Shown here: one piece after another, positions 1 through 8,371 of the stretch
Layout of the letters: each line of letters opens with the position of its first letter
Numbering within the stretch: position 1 is the stretch's first letter
NCBI RefSeq assembly: GCF_019739195.1
Contig: NZ_JAHHDS010000003.1
Coordinates: 372,001-436,000 of the forward strand
Reading direction: 5' to 3'
Source of the DNA: Microcella sp.
GTDB taxonomy: Bacteria > Actinomycetota > Actinomycetes > Actinomycetales > Microbacteriaceae
Length of the DNA: 64,000 nt
Notes under the pieces: generated by a model
The model's database searches: none
The model's input: the letters and a program-made list of their open reading frames with translations, nothing else
Told to the model about the DNA's origin: nothing
Translations under genes and position numbers: made by a program

Positions 1-2
1 CC

Positions 3-779
3 TACGGCTCCGCCCCCGGCTATGGCTCGGCTCCGGGGTACGGCTCGGCACCCGGCTTCGGCTCTGCCCCGAACGCGCCCGCCTTCACGCCCGCCTGGTC
101 AGAGTCGCCGGTCTCGGCGAGCGACCCGGGCCGCCGCGGCACGCACCAGACCCTCGGCACGACTGCGCCGCACCTGCAGACGATCGAAGTGTGGGCCATC
201 GCCCTGCTGCCGATGCTGCAGCTGCTGCTGAGCCTGCTCGTCGTCGCCGCGTTCTCGACCGGCCCGAGCGTCGCCTTCATGGCCGCGATCTGGCTCGGAC
301 CCCTGCCGATCATCATCGTCTTGGCCCTGCTGGATGCTCGCACGCTGCGTCGCCGCGGCGTCGACCGCGTCGCCAGCGGGTGGTGGGCCGCCCTCGGCGC
401 TCCGATCTTCTTGATCGTGCGCGCCGTGACGCTCAGCCGCATCTCGGGCAGCGGCTACGGCCCAGTTGGGGTCGCGCTGCTTCTCACCGGTCTCGTCGGC
501 GCATCGATCCTGGCCGTTCCCGGCCTCATCATCGCCGCCTTCCCGACCGTGTTCGCCGCCGAGGCGTCGAACAGCATCGAGCTCAACGCCCGCAGCATCG
601 GCTCGGCCATGGAGGTCTCGTGCCCGGCCACGCCGCCGCTGTTCATCGGCCAGCAGCTGCGCTGCCCCGCCGTGAACACCTCGGGCGAGAACCTGGTGGT
701 GACGGTCAGCCTGCAGCGGTCGAACGGGTGGATCGCGTGGCAGGTCGACGACTGGGGAATCTTCAGCGTGGTTCGCTGA
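3..779 (+). CDS. DUF2510-type membrane protein, 5' end missing
   Basis: The reading frame is open from the first bases of the window, so the start lies outside. The visible part begins with about four imperfect copies of YGSAPG, a low-complexity Gly/Ser/Ala/Pro linker, followed by three or four hydrophobic segments and a short C-terminal extracytoplasmic domain. That domain has two cysteines (SCPATPP and LRCPAV), as in DUF4333-like domains. The layout (linker, membrane helices, Cys-containing tail) is the same as in the DUF2510 protein at 9904-11226, so an N-terminal DUF2510 tryptophan motif probably lies upstream of the window; that is inference. A perfect 15-bp hairpin follows the stop. Function unknown; probably an envelope protein. 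Confidence 0.7.
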   Translation, partial: YGSAPGYGSAPGYGSAPGFGSAPNAPAFTPAWSESPVSASDPGRRGTHQTLGTTAPHLQTIEVWAIALLPMLQLLLSLLVVAAFSTGPSVAFMAAIWLGPLPIIIVLALLDARTLRRRGVDRVASGWWAALGAPIFLIVRAVTLSRISGSGYGPVGVALLLTGLVGASILAVPGLIIAAFPTVFAAEASNSIELNARSIGSAMEVSCPATPPLFIGQQLRCPAVNTSGENLVVTVSLQRSNGWIAWQVDDWGIFSVVR

Positions 780-783
780 GCGA

Positions 784-819
784 ATGCGCGCCGAGCGGCC
801 CGAACCGCTCGGCGCGCAT
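784..819 (+). terminator. Perfect 15-bp hairpin after the first gene
   Basis: The arms 784-798 and 805-819 are perfect reverse complements around a 6-base loop. The hairpin begins 4 bases after the stop at 779. There is no clear T run, which is common for GC-rich actinobacterial terminators. Confidence 0.75.
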
Positions 820-871
820 AATCGAAAGCACGACCCGGTCGGGGGACCGGGAACACATGGGGGAAAGAGCA

Positions 872-1738
872 ATGACGAACACGACGACGGTGCGGGTGCC
901 GGCCGGGTGGTATCCCGACCCGGTGACGCTCGCCGATTCGGGTGCGGCTACGCAGCGCCGGTGGTGGGACGGCACCGCGTGGTCGAACCACACTGCTCCG
1001 TTCGAGGCGCCTCGCGCCGCGGCAGCGTCGCCGACGATCGCGCTCACCGCTGTCGGCAGCGCGCCGACGACCGTCGGGCCGGGCGATTCGGCTCGCACCG
1101 CCGAGAGCATGCCGCTGCACCCCGTTGCCGCACGGCCGTCGACTACGCGTAGCCGCATCGAGGCCGAGGTCGCGTCGTCCGCGCCCTACTCGGCGTTCTC
1201 GCCGAGCACCTCGTCGGTGCCGTTCTCATCGAACTCGGTCGGCTCGGCCGGCACCCAGGTCGACTACGAGCCCTTCGCGCACCGTCGCCACGCTGAGGCA
1301 CTCGCCCACGTGTCGCACCGCGCGACGACGCGCAACCCGCAGGGCCTGCGCGTGCACACCGTCTCGATCTGGCTCATGGCGACGATGCCCGTTACCCAGG
1401 CGTTGCTGATCTTCTGGGTCTTCAGCTCGCTGCCGCCCGAGAGCTCGAGCTGGACTCGCGCTCTCGCCGTTGCCCTGCCGTTCGTGCTCTCGGCCGCACT
1501 CGCAGGTCAAGACACGCGCCTGCTCGAGAGCTCGGGCCACTTGCGCACCGCTCCGTGGATCGCCGCACTCATCACTCCCCCGGTCTACCTCGCCGTGCGC
1601 GGGTTGCGCGTGTCGCGCGCGACCGGAGCGTCGCCGTGGCCTCTCGTCATCTGGGTGATCGCGCAGCTTGGGGTCATCGCCGTCTGGTTCAGCCTCGACC
1701 CCGCCGCGGTGCAGCTGGTGCTGGAGCAGTTGGGCTGA
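872..1738 (+). CDS. DUF2510 domain membrane protein
   Basis: The protein is 288 residues. Residues about 8-42 carry the DUF2510 signature, AGWYPDP followed by RRWWDGTAWSNHT. A Ser/Ala/Pro-rich linker follows (about 45-150), then YEPF, and then three or four hydrophobic helices to the C-terminus. The start at 872 was chosen because GGGGGAAAG lies just upstream and the signature follows directly; a longer open frame upstream is only a shadow of the previous gene. DUF2510 is a short Trp-rich module common in actinobacterial membrane proteins and its role is unknown. Paralogues lie at 2180 and 9904, and probably at 3-779. Confidence 0.8.
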   Translation: MTNTTTVRVPAGWYPDPVTLADSGAATQRRWWDGTAWSNHTAPFEAPRAAAASPTIALTAVGSAPTTVGPGDSARTAESMPLHPVAARPSTTRSRIEAEVASSAPYSAFSPSTSSVPFSSNSVGSAGTQVDYEPFAHRRHAEALAHVSHRATTRNPQGLRVHTVSIWLMATMPVTQALLIFWVFSSLPPESSSWTRALAVALPFVLSAALAGQDTRLLESSGHLRTAPWIAALITPPVYLAVRGLRVSRATGASPWPLVIWVIAQLGVIAVWFSLDPAAVQLVLEQLG

Positions 1739-1786
1739 CGCTCGGAGGGCATCCGCCCCCGTCATGCTGCTCTCGGGTGGCCGTCG

Positions 1787-1798
1787 TAGGCTCGAGAG
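1787..1798 (+). promoter_or_regulatory. -10 element TAGGCT, leaderless start
   Basis: TAGGCT at 1787-1792 is followed by six bases and then the GTG at 1799, so the transcript would begin at or next to the start codon. Inferred from spacing only. Confidence 0.5.
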
Positions 1799-2101
1799 GT
1801 GGATGAGACGCGCAGTCGCCGGGGCGCCAGCCTCGAGGTTCTGCGTGCCGAGGCGCACGACGAGTTGCAGACGGTGATTCTCGCGCGAGCGCGCGACGGT
1901 GAAGACCCGTGGGACTTCATGAGCGAGCTGCCCTCGGTCGACGAGCTGGTGGTGTGGATGCTCAGAGCCGACCGCATCCGCGATGACGGTGATCGCCTGC
2001 CGGGCCCGTCGCGCGACTATCGGCTACTGCGGCAGATCGCGCTCGATCACCCCGCGCTGACGACGACCGTATGGAGCATGCTCGGCCGAGAAGGTGAATG
2101 A
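1799..2101 (+). CDS. Small hypothetical protein
   Basis: A 100-residue soluble protein with a GTG start and a charged, probably helical composition (for example ELPSVDELVVWMLRADRIRD). It has no signal peptide, membrane segment or motif that I recognise. It lies between two DUF2510 genes, appears to be leaderless and is followed by a small hairpin. Codon use looks native (high third-position GC). Length, spacing and codon bias support it as a real gene; the function is unknown. Confidence 0.6.
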   Translation: MDETRSRRGASLEVLRAEAHDELQTVILARARDGEDPWDFMSELPSVDELVVWMLRADRIRDDGDRLPGPSRDYRLLRQIALDHPALTTTVWSMLGREGE

Positions 2102-2104
2102 CTG

Positions 2105-2124
2105 AGTCCCCATAAAGGGGGACT
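2105..2124 (+). terminator. Short hairpin after 1799-2101
   Basis: AGTCCCC (2105-2111) pairs perfectly with GGGGACT (2118-2124) around a 6-base loop, starting 4 bases after the stop codon. Confidence 0.5.
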
Positions 2125-2179
2125 GCTCCTGACCCCCACATCGAGCCTTCCGCTCGTAGACTCGGCTCAGGAGAACTCG

Positions 2180-2923
2180 ATGACCGCTGACTACACGCCC
2201 CAAGCTGGGTGGTACGACGACCCGGAGCGCGCACTGCGCCTTCGGTGGTGGGATGGTGCCCGCTGGACGACCCACACGCGCGCCAAGACCATCGTTGAGC
2301 CGGTGCCTGTCGCGGCAGGCGTGGTCGACATGAGCTCGAGCGACGCGCTGGCGGTGCCGGGCATGACCGAGCCCTACGGATACTCGGCCCCGTACTCGTG
2401 GTCGCCCGCTACGCCCTCGGCGGCCGCCGCGTCGGCGACCGAGCCCCCTGTGTTGGGCACGTGGAAGTCACACACCCGGCGCACCGACGAACTATGGAAC
2501 ACCTCAGCGCAGTCGATGGACTACACGCCTGAGCGTACGACGACCCCCGCCGCCTGGGCACTCGCCTTCACTCCCCTCGTGACGGTGCTCGCGCAGACCG
2601 CGGCGGTCGTACTCACCGGTTTCGAGTCGACGCCGGCGATCTGGATTCTTGGCGCCATGATCATCCCGATCTTGTGGATCATCATGTTCGTGCGCCGCGA
2701 CCGCATCACCCTGCACGAGTGGGGTCACCTCCGGCGCGCGCACTGGGGCTGGGCCTTTCTCGGTGCCCTCGGCTACCTCGTGGCCCGCACGATCGTCGTG
2801 CGCAAGCAGGCGACCGGCCGCGGCTGGTGGCCGCTGCTGACGAACCTTGCCATCACGGCCGTGCTCGTCAACATCGGGCTCTTCACGCCCGCGCTCGGCG
2901 TGCTGCGTACCGTCATCTTCTAG
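2180..2923 (+). CDS. DUF2510 domain membrane protein
   Basis: 247 residues. The DUF2510 signature is at residues about 8-37 (AGWYDDP, then RWWDGARWTTHT). A linker rich in Ser/Ala/Pro/Tyr follows, and then three or four hydrophobic helices (about 118-245). The ATG has a good ribosome site (CAGGAGAAC), and TAGACT at 2158-2163 could be its -10 element. It converges on the helicase gene, with only 21 bases between the stops. It is a paralogue of the genes at 872 and 9904. Role unknown; the soluble Trp-rich N-terminus is expected to be cytoplasmic. Confidence 0.8.
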   Translation: MTADYTPQAGWYDDPERALRLRWWDGARWTTHTRAKTIVEPVPVAAGVVDMSSSDALAVPGMTEPYGYSAPYSWSPATPSAAAASATEPPVLGTWKSHTRRTDELWNTSAQSMDYTPERTTTPAAWALAFTPLVTVLAQTAAVVLTGFESTPAIWILGAMIIPILWIIMFVRRDRITLHEWGHLRRAHWGWAFLGALGYLVARTIVVRKQATGRGWWPLLTNLAITAVLVNIGLFTPALGVLRTVIF

Positions 2924-2944
2924 CCGACGGCGGCCATCGGGCTG

Positions 2945-5452
2945 CTACATGCGGCGCAGGCCGAGCACCCTGACCACGGCGAATCCGGCCTCGACGCTCG
3001 CCGCCAGATCGACGACCGCGTCGATACCCCAGTCGTGGTCGCCCGCCGGGTCGTCGATGACCTGGCGCACGCTCCACGTGCCGTGAGCATCCGGATCATC
3101 GCGTTCGGGGCTCTCATCGATCTGCACCAGGGATGCGCTGCGCGCGTTGCCCCCCGTGAGCACTTCGTCGTGGTCGGCGTAGTAGGCGTCGAGCGCCTCG
3201 GGCCAGCCGGCGTCGGGGTCGAGCGCCTCGAGGTCGTCATCGCGCTGCAGGGCCGCGAGCTGCACGCGGCGGAACAGCTCGTTGCGCACGAGCACGAGGA
3301 ATGCCCGGCGGTTGGTCGTGACATCCGGCGGCCGGGGCGGCAACGCTGGCGTGCCTTCCATAACTTCGGAAGGGGAGCTCAGCTGCTCCCACTCATCTTG
3401 CAGGCTCGAGTCGACCTGGCGCACGAGCTCGCGCAGCCACTCGATGATGTCGCGCAGCTCGTCGGTCTTCGCCTCATCGGGCACGGTCTGGCGAATGGCT
3501 CGGTCGGCGTCGCTGAGGTAGCGCAGCAGCAGCCCTTCGCTGCGGGTGAGCTTGTAGTGGCTGACGTACTCGGTGAACGTCATGGCCTTCTCGTAGAGGT
3601 CGCGCACGACGCTCTTGGGGCGCAGTTCGACGTCGCGAATCCACGGCTGGGTGCTCGCGAAGGTCTCGAACATGGCGGTGAGCAGCTCGTCAAGCGGCTT
3701 CGGGTACTCGACGTCGTCGAGCGCCTCCATGCGCTCGTCGTAGTCGAGTCCCTCAGCCTTCATGGCGCCGATCGCCTCACCGCGCGCAGCGAATTGCTGC
3801 TGGGCGAGCACGGGCCGCGGGTTGTCGAGCGTCGATTCGATGACGCTGATCACCTCGAGCGGGTAGTTCGGGTCGGCGTGGTCGAGCACTCCGATGACGG
3901 CGAGCGCGAAGGGGCTGAGCGGCTGATTGAGCGCGAAGTTGGGCTGCAGATCGACCGTGAGGGTGATGGTTGCCGGCTCGGTAGCGCGGTCGATGACCAC
4001 TACGCCCGCGCGCACCAGCGTCTGGGCGATGCCGAGCGCGCGCTTCACAAGCTCGCGTTGCCGGTGCGGCGGCTCGTGGTTCTCGGTGAGCAGCGCGCGA
4101 GCGTTGGCGAACACGTCTCCCCCGCGGGCGATGAGGTTGATGAGCATCGCCGCGCTCACCTGCATGCGGCTCTCGAGCGGCTCGGGTGCGCCGCCGATGA
4201 GTCGCTCGAAGCTCGTTTCGCTCCACGTGACGAAGCCGGCCGGCGCCGACTTGCGCACGATCTTCTTCTTCTTTTTCGGGTCTTCCCCCGCCTTCGTCGT
4301 CGCGAGGTGGTTCTCGACCTCGTGGTCGGGAGCCTGCACGACGACGAGCCCGGCAGTGTCGTACCCGGCGCGACCAGCGCGACCCGCTATCTGATGAAAT
4401 TCGCGCGCGCTCAGTTGGCGCATCCGCACGCCGTCATACTTGCTGAGCGCCGTCAGCAGCACGGTGCGAATCGGCACGTTGATGCCCACGCCCAGGGTGT
4501 CGGTGCCGCAGATGACGCGCAGCAGCCCGCGCTGGGCGAGCACCTCGACGAGCCGGCGGTACTTCGGCAGCATGCCGGCGTGGTGCACGCCGATGCCTGA
4601 GCGCACGAGCCGGCTGAGCGTCGTGCCGAATCCGGTCGCGAAGCGGAAGTCTCCGATGGCGGCGGCGATCTCGTCGCGCTGCTCACGCGTCACCACGCGG
4701 ATGCTCGAGAGCGCCTGAGCGCGCTCCATCGCCGCGGCCTGGCTGAAGTGCACGATGTAGATCGGCGCCTGGCGCTTCTCGAGCAGGGTCTCGACGGTCT
4801 CGTGCACTGGCGTGCGCACGTACTCGAACGTCAGCGGGATCGGCCGCTCGGTGTGCGTCACCTCGCTCACCGGATGCCCGGTGCGCTTCTCGAGGTCGGC
4901 GGCGATCGGCGTCACGTCGCCGAGCGTCGCGCTCATGAGCAGAAAGCGCGCGTTCGTGAGGGTCAGCAGCGGCACCTGCCACGCCCACCCGCGGTCGACG
5001 TCGGCGTAGTAGTGAAACTCGTCCATGACGACGATGCCGGCCTCGAGCTCGGCACCCTCGCGCAGCGCCTGGTTGGCGAGAATCTCGGCCGTGCAGCAGA
5101 TGATCGGGGCATCGCCGTTGACCGCGCTGTCTCCCGTCACCATGCCGACGTTCTCGGCACCGAAGATGTCGACGAGCTGAAAGAACTTCTCGCTCACGAG
5201 CGCCTTGATCGGCGCCGTGTAGTAGGTGCGCTGCCCTTGCGCGAGGGCGATCGCGTGGGCGGCGACCGCGACGAGGCTCTTGCCCGAGCCGGTCGGCGTG
5301 GCGAGCACGACGTGAGCGCCGGCGACGAGCTCGAAGATCGCCTCTTCTTGCGCCGGGTAGAGGTTCAGCCCCTGCCCGACCGCCCAGTTCTCGATCGCGT
5401 CATACGCCGCACCGGCTTCGTACGGGCGGGGCATCGCGTCAAGCAGGCTCAC
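2945..5452 (-). CDS. DUF3516-type DEAD/DEAH-box RNA helicase
   Basis: An 835-residue superfamily 2 helicase from the GTG at 5452. Motifs in order: TPTGSGKS (Walker A), VVMDEFHYY (a DEVH-like motif II), LMSATLG (motif III), GTDTLGVGINVPIRTVLL (motif V region) and QIAGRAGRAGYD (motif VI). The C-terminal ~400 residues correspond to the DUF3516 extension of actinobacterial Ski2/Dob1-like helicases, so a role in RNA unwinding or turnover is likely. The frame stays open to 5518, but that region is the palindromic repeat array. The GTG that opens as VSLLDAMPRP, preceded by GAGGGG, fits the family better. It is monocistronic and converges with the DUF2510 gene. Confidence 0.88.
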   Translation of the reverse strand: MSLLDAMPRPYEAGAAYDAIENWAVGQGLNLYPAQEEAIFELVAGAHVVLATPTGSGKSLVAVAAHAIALAQGQRTYYTAPIKALVSEKFFQLVDIFGAENVGMVTGDSAVNGDAPIICCTAEILANQALREGAELEAGIVVMDEFHYYADVDRGWAWQVPLLTLTNARFLLMSATLGDVTPIAADLEKRTGHPVSEVTHTERPIPLTFEYVRTPVHETVETLLEKRQAPIYIVHFSQAAAMERAQALSSIRVVTREQRDEIAAAIGDFRFATGFGTTLSRLVRSGIGVHHAGMLPKYRRLVEVLAQRGLLRVICGTDTLGVGINVPIRTVLLTALSKYDGVRMRQLSAREFHQIAGRAGRAGYDTAGLVVVQAPDHEVENHLATTKAGEDPKKKKKIVRKSAPAGFVTWSETSFERLIGGAPEPLESRMQVSAAMLINLIARGGDVFANARALLTENHEPPHRQRELVKRALGIAQTLVRAGVVVIDRATEPATITLTVDLQPNFALNQPLSPFALAVIGVLDHADPNYPLEVISVIESTLDNPRPVLAQQQFAARGEAIGAMKAEGLDYDERMEALDDVEYPKPLDELLTAMFETFASTQPWIRDVELRPKSVVRDLYEKAMTFTEYVSHYKLTRSEGLLLRYLSDADRAIRQTVPDEAKTDELRDIIEWLRELVRQVDSSLQDEWEQLSSPSEVMEGTPALPPRPPDVTTNRRAFLVLVRNELFRRVQLAALQRDDDLEALDPDAGWPEALDAYYADHDEVLTGGNARSASLVQIDESPERDDPDAHGTWSVRQVIDDPAGDHDWGIDAVVDLAASVEAGFAVVRVLGLRRM

Positions 5453-5480
5453 CCCTCGAGTCTGCCCCACCCGCCGGTCA

Positions 5481-5562
5481 CCACCATTCAGGAGTCGCGT
5501 GCCCGGCGGCATCTCCACAATTCAGGAGTCACGCACGAGGGCGCGCCCCCACAATTCAGGAG
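5481..5562. repeat. Three 14-bp direct repeats at a 34-bp period
   Basis: CCACCATTCAGGAG (5481), CCACAATTCAGGAG (5515) and CCACAATTCAGGAG (5549) are spaced exactly 34 and 34 bases apart. The third is also the left end of the 94-bp palindromic element at 5549-5642. Confidence 0.85.
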
Positions 5563-5642
5563 GTGCGGCTCAGAAACGGCGGTTCGGGATGCTCGCACGG
5601 CGTGTCGACCGGGCGCGAGCATCCGGAACTCCTGAATTGTGG
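5549..5642. repeat. 94-bp palindromic repeat element, copy 1
   Basis: It begins with CCACAATTCAGGAG and ends with its exact reverse complement CTCCTGAATTGTGG. An inner pair of arms (around TTCGGGATGCTCGC and GCGAGCATCC) flanks a centre containing GTGTCGACC. Copy 2 at 5934-6027 has the same length and nearly the same sequence. The shape suggests a REP/BIME-like or MITE-like element. No transposase gene is near. Confidence 0.85.
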
Positions 5643-5747
5643 AGGCGCCGGTGTCAAGGGGTGGTCTGCGCGGCGTGCGCTCGCTTCACTCGAAGACACG
5701 GGGCCGCTCATCGAGAGCGAATCACCCCGCGGTGAGAGGAGCACACC

Positions 5748-5912
5748 ATGAGCATGAGCGACAGCACCGAACCGGGCACGCAGCGCGACCCACAGGCCGA
5801 CGACACCAACGACCTGCGCAGCGTCGACGAGGCGCGCGAAGAGGCCGCGGGCGATCAAGACGACGCCGCCGAGACCGAAGCCGACGAAGACCGCACGCGG
5901 GGCTACGTCTAG
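5748..5912 (+). CDS. Acidic microprotein between two palindromic repeats
   Basis: 54 residues, opening MSMSDSTEPGTQRDPQADD and ending TRGYV. GAGAGGA lies just upstream of the ATG. Roughly a third of the residues are Asp or Glu, with no hydrophobic segment, so it is predicted to be disordered and cytoplasmic. It is one of five such proteins in the first 10 kb (7079, 7315, 9164, 9548); its MSM-D opening resembles the one at 9164. Function unknown; a hydrophilin-like stress role is a guess. It sits exactly between the two 94-bp repeats. Confidence 0.6.
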   Translation: MSMSDSTEPGTQRDPQADDTNDLRSVDEAREEAAGDQDDAAETEADEDRTRGYV

Positions 5913-5933
5913 CCTCTGCCGCCTGTGGGTTCA

Positions 5934-6027
5934 CCACAATTCAGGAACCGCGGCCCAGAAACGGCGGTTCGGGATGCTCGCACGGCGTGTCGACCGGGTG
6001 CGAGCATCCCGAACTCCTGAATTGTGG
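5934..6027. repeat. 94-bp palindromic repeat element, copy 2
   Basis: It runs from CCACAATTCAGGAA to CTCCTGAATTGTGG with the same inner arms and the same GTGTCGACC centre as copy 1, differing at only a handful of positions. The shared 94-bp length shows that this is a defined element rather than a chance hairpin. It starts 22 bases after the acidic microprotein stop and may also serve as its transcription stop. Confidence 0.85.
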
Positions 6028-6098
6028 AGACGCGGGGGTTCGCCCTCGATCTCGGTGGTGCAGCCGGCCTCGATCATGCCGCCATGAGCGGCAGCAAC

Positions 6099-6941
6099 CT
6101 AGCTGCCGGGGCTCTCGACCGGGAAGAACGGGAAGACGCCGGGGTTGTGGGCGTGCACGATCGCGAGGAAGACCACGAGGTCGAACAGCAGGTGCACGAT
6201 GATGACGTAGGTGAGCGACTTGGTGCGGTGGAAGATCCAGCCCTGCAGCATCGCGAACGGGATCGTCATGAGCGGGCCCCAGGCCTGGTAGCCGAGCTCC
6301 CACAAGAAGCTCACGAAGATGATCGACTGCAGAATGTTGGCGGTCAGCACCGGAAAGTGGCGCAGCAGCAGCACGTAGCAGGTGCAGATGAAGAATAGTT
6401 CATCCCAGATGCCGACCGCGTTGACGCCCACGAAGAGCCGCGCCACTTCTGACGCTTCGGAGACGGCGGGCCAGTTCTGGTAGGCGCCCGAGGTGATGAA
6501 GTAGAACGGCAGAATCAGCCAGCCGAGAAACGGCACGGCGAAGAGATACGACTTCTCCCACGGCTGCCACTTCTGCCCGCTGCGCCACGGAAAACGGATG
6601 ACCTTCCGCTTGAAGACGAACCGGTCGATGACGAACGGCACGAGCACGGCGAGACTCAGCACGAAGCCGAGCAATAAGAAGTTGGGCCACGAGATGTCGG
6701 CCTTGACGCTCACCGTGCTGACCACGATGAGGCCCGCGGCGATAATGCCGAGATCGCGCATGAGTTCGCGGTCGACGAAGTAGGCGATGATCAGGCCGAT
6801 CACGAGCCAGGGGTACCCGACCAGCCGGTTCTCGAAGCCGAACAGCGGAATCGCACTGGTCACCACGACGGCCGCTGGCAACAGCTTCCAGGTGAAGGTA
6901 CGTCGGTCGGCTGTCACAGGCACGGCGTCAGCGGCAGGCAT
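6099..6941 (-). CDS. CPBP-like integral membrane protein, degenerate active site
   Basis: 280 residues with about eight hydrophobic helices. The C-terminal half resembles CPBP (Abi/CaaX protease-like) proteins. The usual EExxxR motif is represented by DELFFICTCYVLLLR, the second motif by FLWELGY and the third by HLLFD. Because the first Glu is Asp and the Arg spacing is off, protease activity is doubtful. CPBP proteins process membrane-bound peptides or act in bacteriocin immunity; here only the fold is supported. It is single and divergent from the acidic-protein/SDR operon at 7079. The start at 6941 is the only ATG before the first helix. Confidence 0.6.
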   Translation of the reverse strand: MPAADAVPVTADRRTFTWKLLPAAVVVTSAIPLFGFENRLVGYPWLVIGLIIAYFVDRELMRDLGIIAAGLIVVSTVSVKADISWPNFLLLGFVLSLAVLVPFVIDRFVFKRKVIRFPWRSGQKWQPWEKSYLFAVPFLGWLILPFYFITSGAYQNWPAVSEASEVARLFVGVNAVGIWDELFFICTCYVLLLRHFPVLTANILQSIIFVSFLWELGYQAWGPLMTIPFAMLQGWIFHRTKSLTYVIIVHLLFDLVVFLAIVHAHNPGVFPFFPVESPGS

Positions 6942-7078
6942 GGGCCGATTCTGTCAGTTCGAGCGCGCAACACCCTCAGTTATTGCTGAATCGCGCTTCA
7001 TGCGATGGGGGTCATCACACCTGCGCGCTCGCTGTCAACCCCGTTGTCAGGCTCTGAGCACCTCGCTTCACTGTCCTC

Positions 7079-7318
7079 ATGAACAACGACCGAGACACCT
7101 CTCAGCCAGACCCTGACGACCTGAACGCCGACGACTACGACCAAGTCGACGCTCGAGCAGTCGACGGTGCCGACCCCGACATCACCGTGCCCGGAGCGAG
7201 CGACACCGCCGAGTCGGGTGGCCAGGGCGCCGACGACCGCTACGTCGGGGGCAACCTCGGCGGAGGCGCCATCGGCGGCTCAATCGACGAGAACGAGAGA
7301 GAAGGAGACCAGCCATGA
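7079..7318 (+). CDS. Acidic microprotein, first gene of the SDR operon
   Basis: 79 residues, very rich in Asp and Gly, with no hydrophobic stretch. The middle reads DDYDQVDARAVDGADPD and the tail has a GGNLGGGAIGG stretch. There is no clear Shine-Dalgarno sequence before the ATG at 7079, so it may be translated from a leaderless or very short leader. Its stop overlaps the start of the next gene (ATGA at 7315-7318), so the genes are translationally coupled. Predicted disordered. Function unknown; coupling to a dehydrogenase suggests a role in the same stress or metabolic response. Confidence 0.65.
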   Translation: MNNDRDTSQPDPDDLNADDYDQVDARAVDGADPDITVPGASDTAESGGQGADDRYVGGNLGGGAIGGSIDENEREGDQP

Positions 7319-7539
7319 GTACGGCCCACGGCGAGCAGACCCCGACCGGCGACGCTGAGAACTCACGAGACGACACGACGAGCATTGATCCGCGCAGCGA
7401 CCCGCCTCAGACCGACGAGAACGGCAAGCCCATTGATGACGGCATGGGGCCGGATGCTCCTGCCGACGTCGCCGGCGAAGACGAGCCGGTTCCTGAAGTC
7501 GACGACGATGACCCTCTCGCGGAGGCGAACGAAGAATGA
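7315..7539 (+). CDS. Acidic microprotein, second gene of the SDR operon
   Basis: 74 residues, opening MSTAHGEQTPTGDAENSRDD and ending in an Asp/Glu run (VDDDDPLAEANEE). AGAAGGAGACC before the ATG is a strong ribosome site inside the preceding gene. It overlaps both neighbours by ATGA. Like the other four acidic proteins it has almost no hydrophobic residues. The overlaps and its position between two genes that read on support it as a real gene; the function is unknown. Confidence 0.65.
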   Translation: MSTAHGEQTPTGDAENSRDDTTSIDPRSDPPQTDENGKPIDDGMGPDAPADVAGEDEPVPEVDDDDPLAEANEE

Positions 7540-8351
7540 CGACCTCGCACTCCCCCGCGCGCCGCGCGATCGTGACGGGCGCTGACTCGGGCATCGGCCG
7601 AGCAACAGCGGTCGCGCTCGCGCGTCACGGGCTCGATGTCGGCATCACTTTTCACACCGATCAGCAGGGCGCGATGGCCACGGCCGCCGAGGTCGAGTCG
7701 CTCGGCTCTCGCGCCGTCGTGCGTCAGATCGACGTGAGCGAGTTCGAGCGCATCGGCGACGACATCGACGAACTCATCGATGCTCTGGGCGGCGTCGACG
7801 TCTTCGTCAACAATGCGGGCGTGGGCACCACCACTCCGGCGCTCGAGATGAGCATCGGCGAGTGGCGGCAGGTGATCGCCACCGATCTCGATGGTGCCTT
7901 TCTGAGCATGCAGCGGGCCGCCCGGCGCATGGTCGGCGCGGGCAACGGCGGGCGCCTCATCGCCGTCACGAGCGTGCACGAGCACCAGCCGATGGCCGGG
8001 TCGAGTGCCTACGACGCGGCCAAGCACGGCCTCGGCGGTCTTGTGAAGTCGCTCGCCCTCGAGCTCGCCCCCGCGGGCGTCACCGTCAACGCGGTCGCTC
8101 CGGGCGAGATCGCCACACCGATGACCGATCAGCACAACGTCGACCCCGAGACCGTGTCGCGACCCGGCATTCCGCTGGGTCGACCGGGCGCGGCCGACGA
8201 AGTCGCGGCGGTCATCGCCTTTCTCGCCTCCCCCGACGCCTCCTACGTCACGGGGTCGTCGGTCGTGGTCGACGGCGGGATGCTCCAGATGGGTCCGCAC
8301 GCGGGCGCCGAGATCGGCGACGACTCGTGGAGGATTCCGCTCGCGCGGTAG
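7536..8351 (+). CDS. Short-chain dehydrogenase/reductase (SDR family)
   Basis: 271 residues, the usual size for a classical SDR. It has TGADSGIG (NAD(P)-binding glycine motif, about residues 14-21), NNAG, the catalytic Ser in the IAVTSVHEH region, YDAAK (Tyr and Lys of the active site) and the C-terminal YVTGSSVVVDGGM common to the family. It probably reduces a carbonyl or oxidises an alcohol using NAD(P); the substrate cannot be told from sequence. It is the third gene of a coupled operon with two acidic microproteins and converges on the hydrolase gene 20 bases away. Confidence 0.9.
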   Translation: MTTSHSPARRAIVTGADSGIGRATAVALARHGLDVGITFHTDQQGAMATAAEVESLGSRAVVRQIDVSEFERIGDDIDELIDALGGVDVFVNNAGVGTTTPALEMSIGEWRQVIATDLDGAFLSMQRAARRMVGAGNGGRLIAVTSVHEHQPMAGSSAYDAAKHGLGGLVKSLALELAPAGVTVNAVAPGEIATPMTDQHNVDPETVSRPGIPLGRPGAADEVAAVIAFLASPDASYVTGSSVVVDGGMLQMGPHAGAEIGDDSWRIPLAR

Positions 8352-8371
8352 CCGCACGTTCGGCGATGCGC

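Noticed and set aside
99-872. Long minus-strand frame (257 codons)
   Set aside because: It is antisense to a clear membrane-protein gene, is Arg/Ala/Gly-rich and has no ribosome site: a GC-driven shadow.
3035-4600. 521-codon plus-strand frame inside the DUF3516 helicase
   Set aside because: Antisense shadow of a gene with all helicase motifs; composition is that of a complementary high-GC frame.
5481-5642. CRISPR array from the regularly spaced repeats
   Set aside because: The repeat unit is only 14 bp with 20-bp spacers, three copies, and the last unit is part of a palindromic element; no cas genes.
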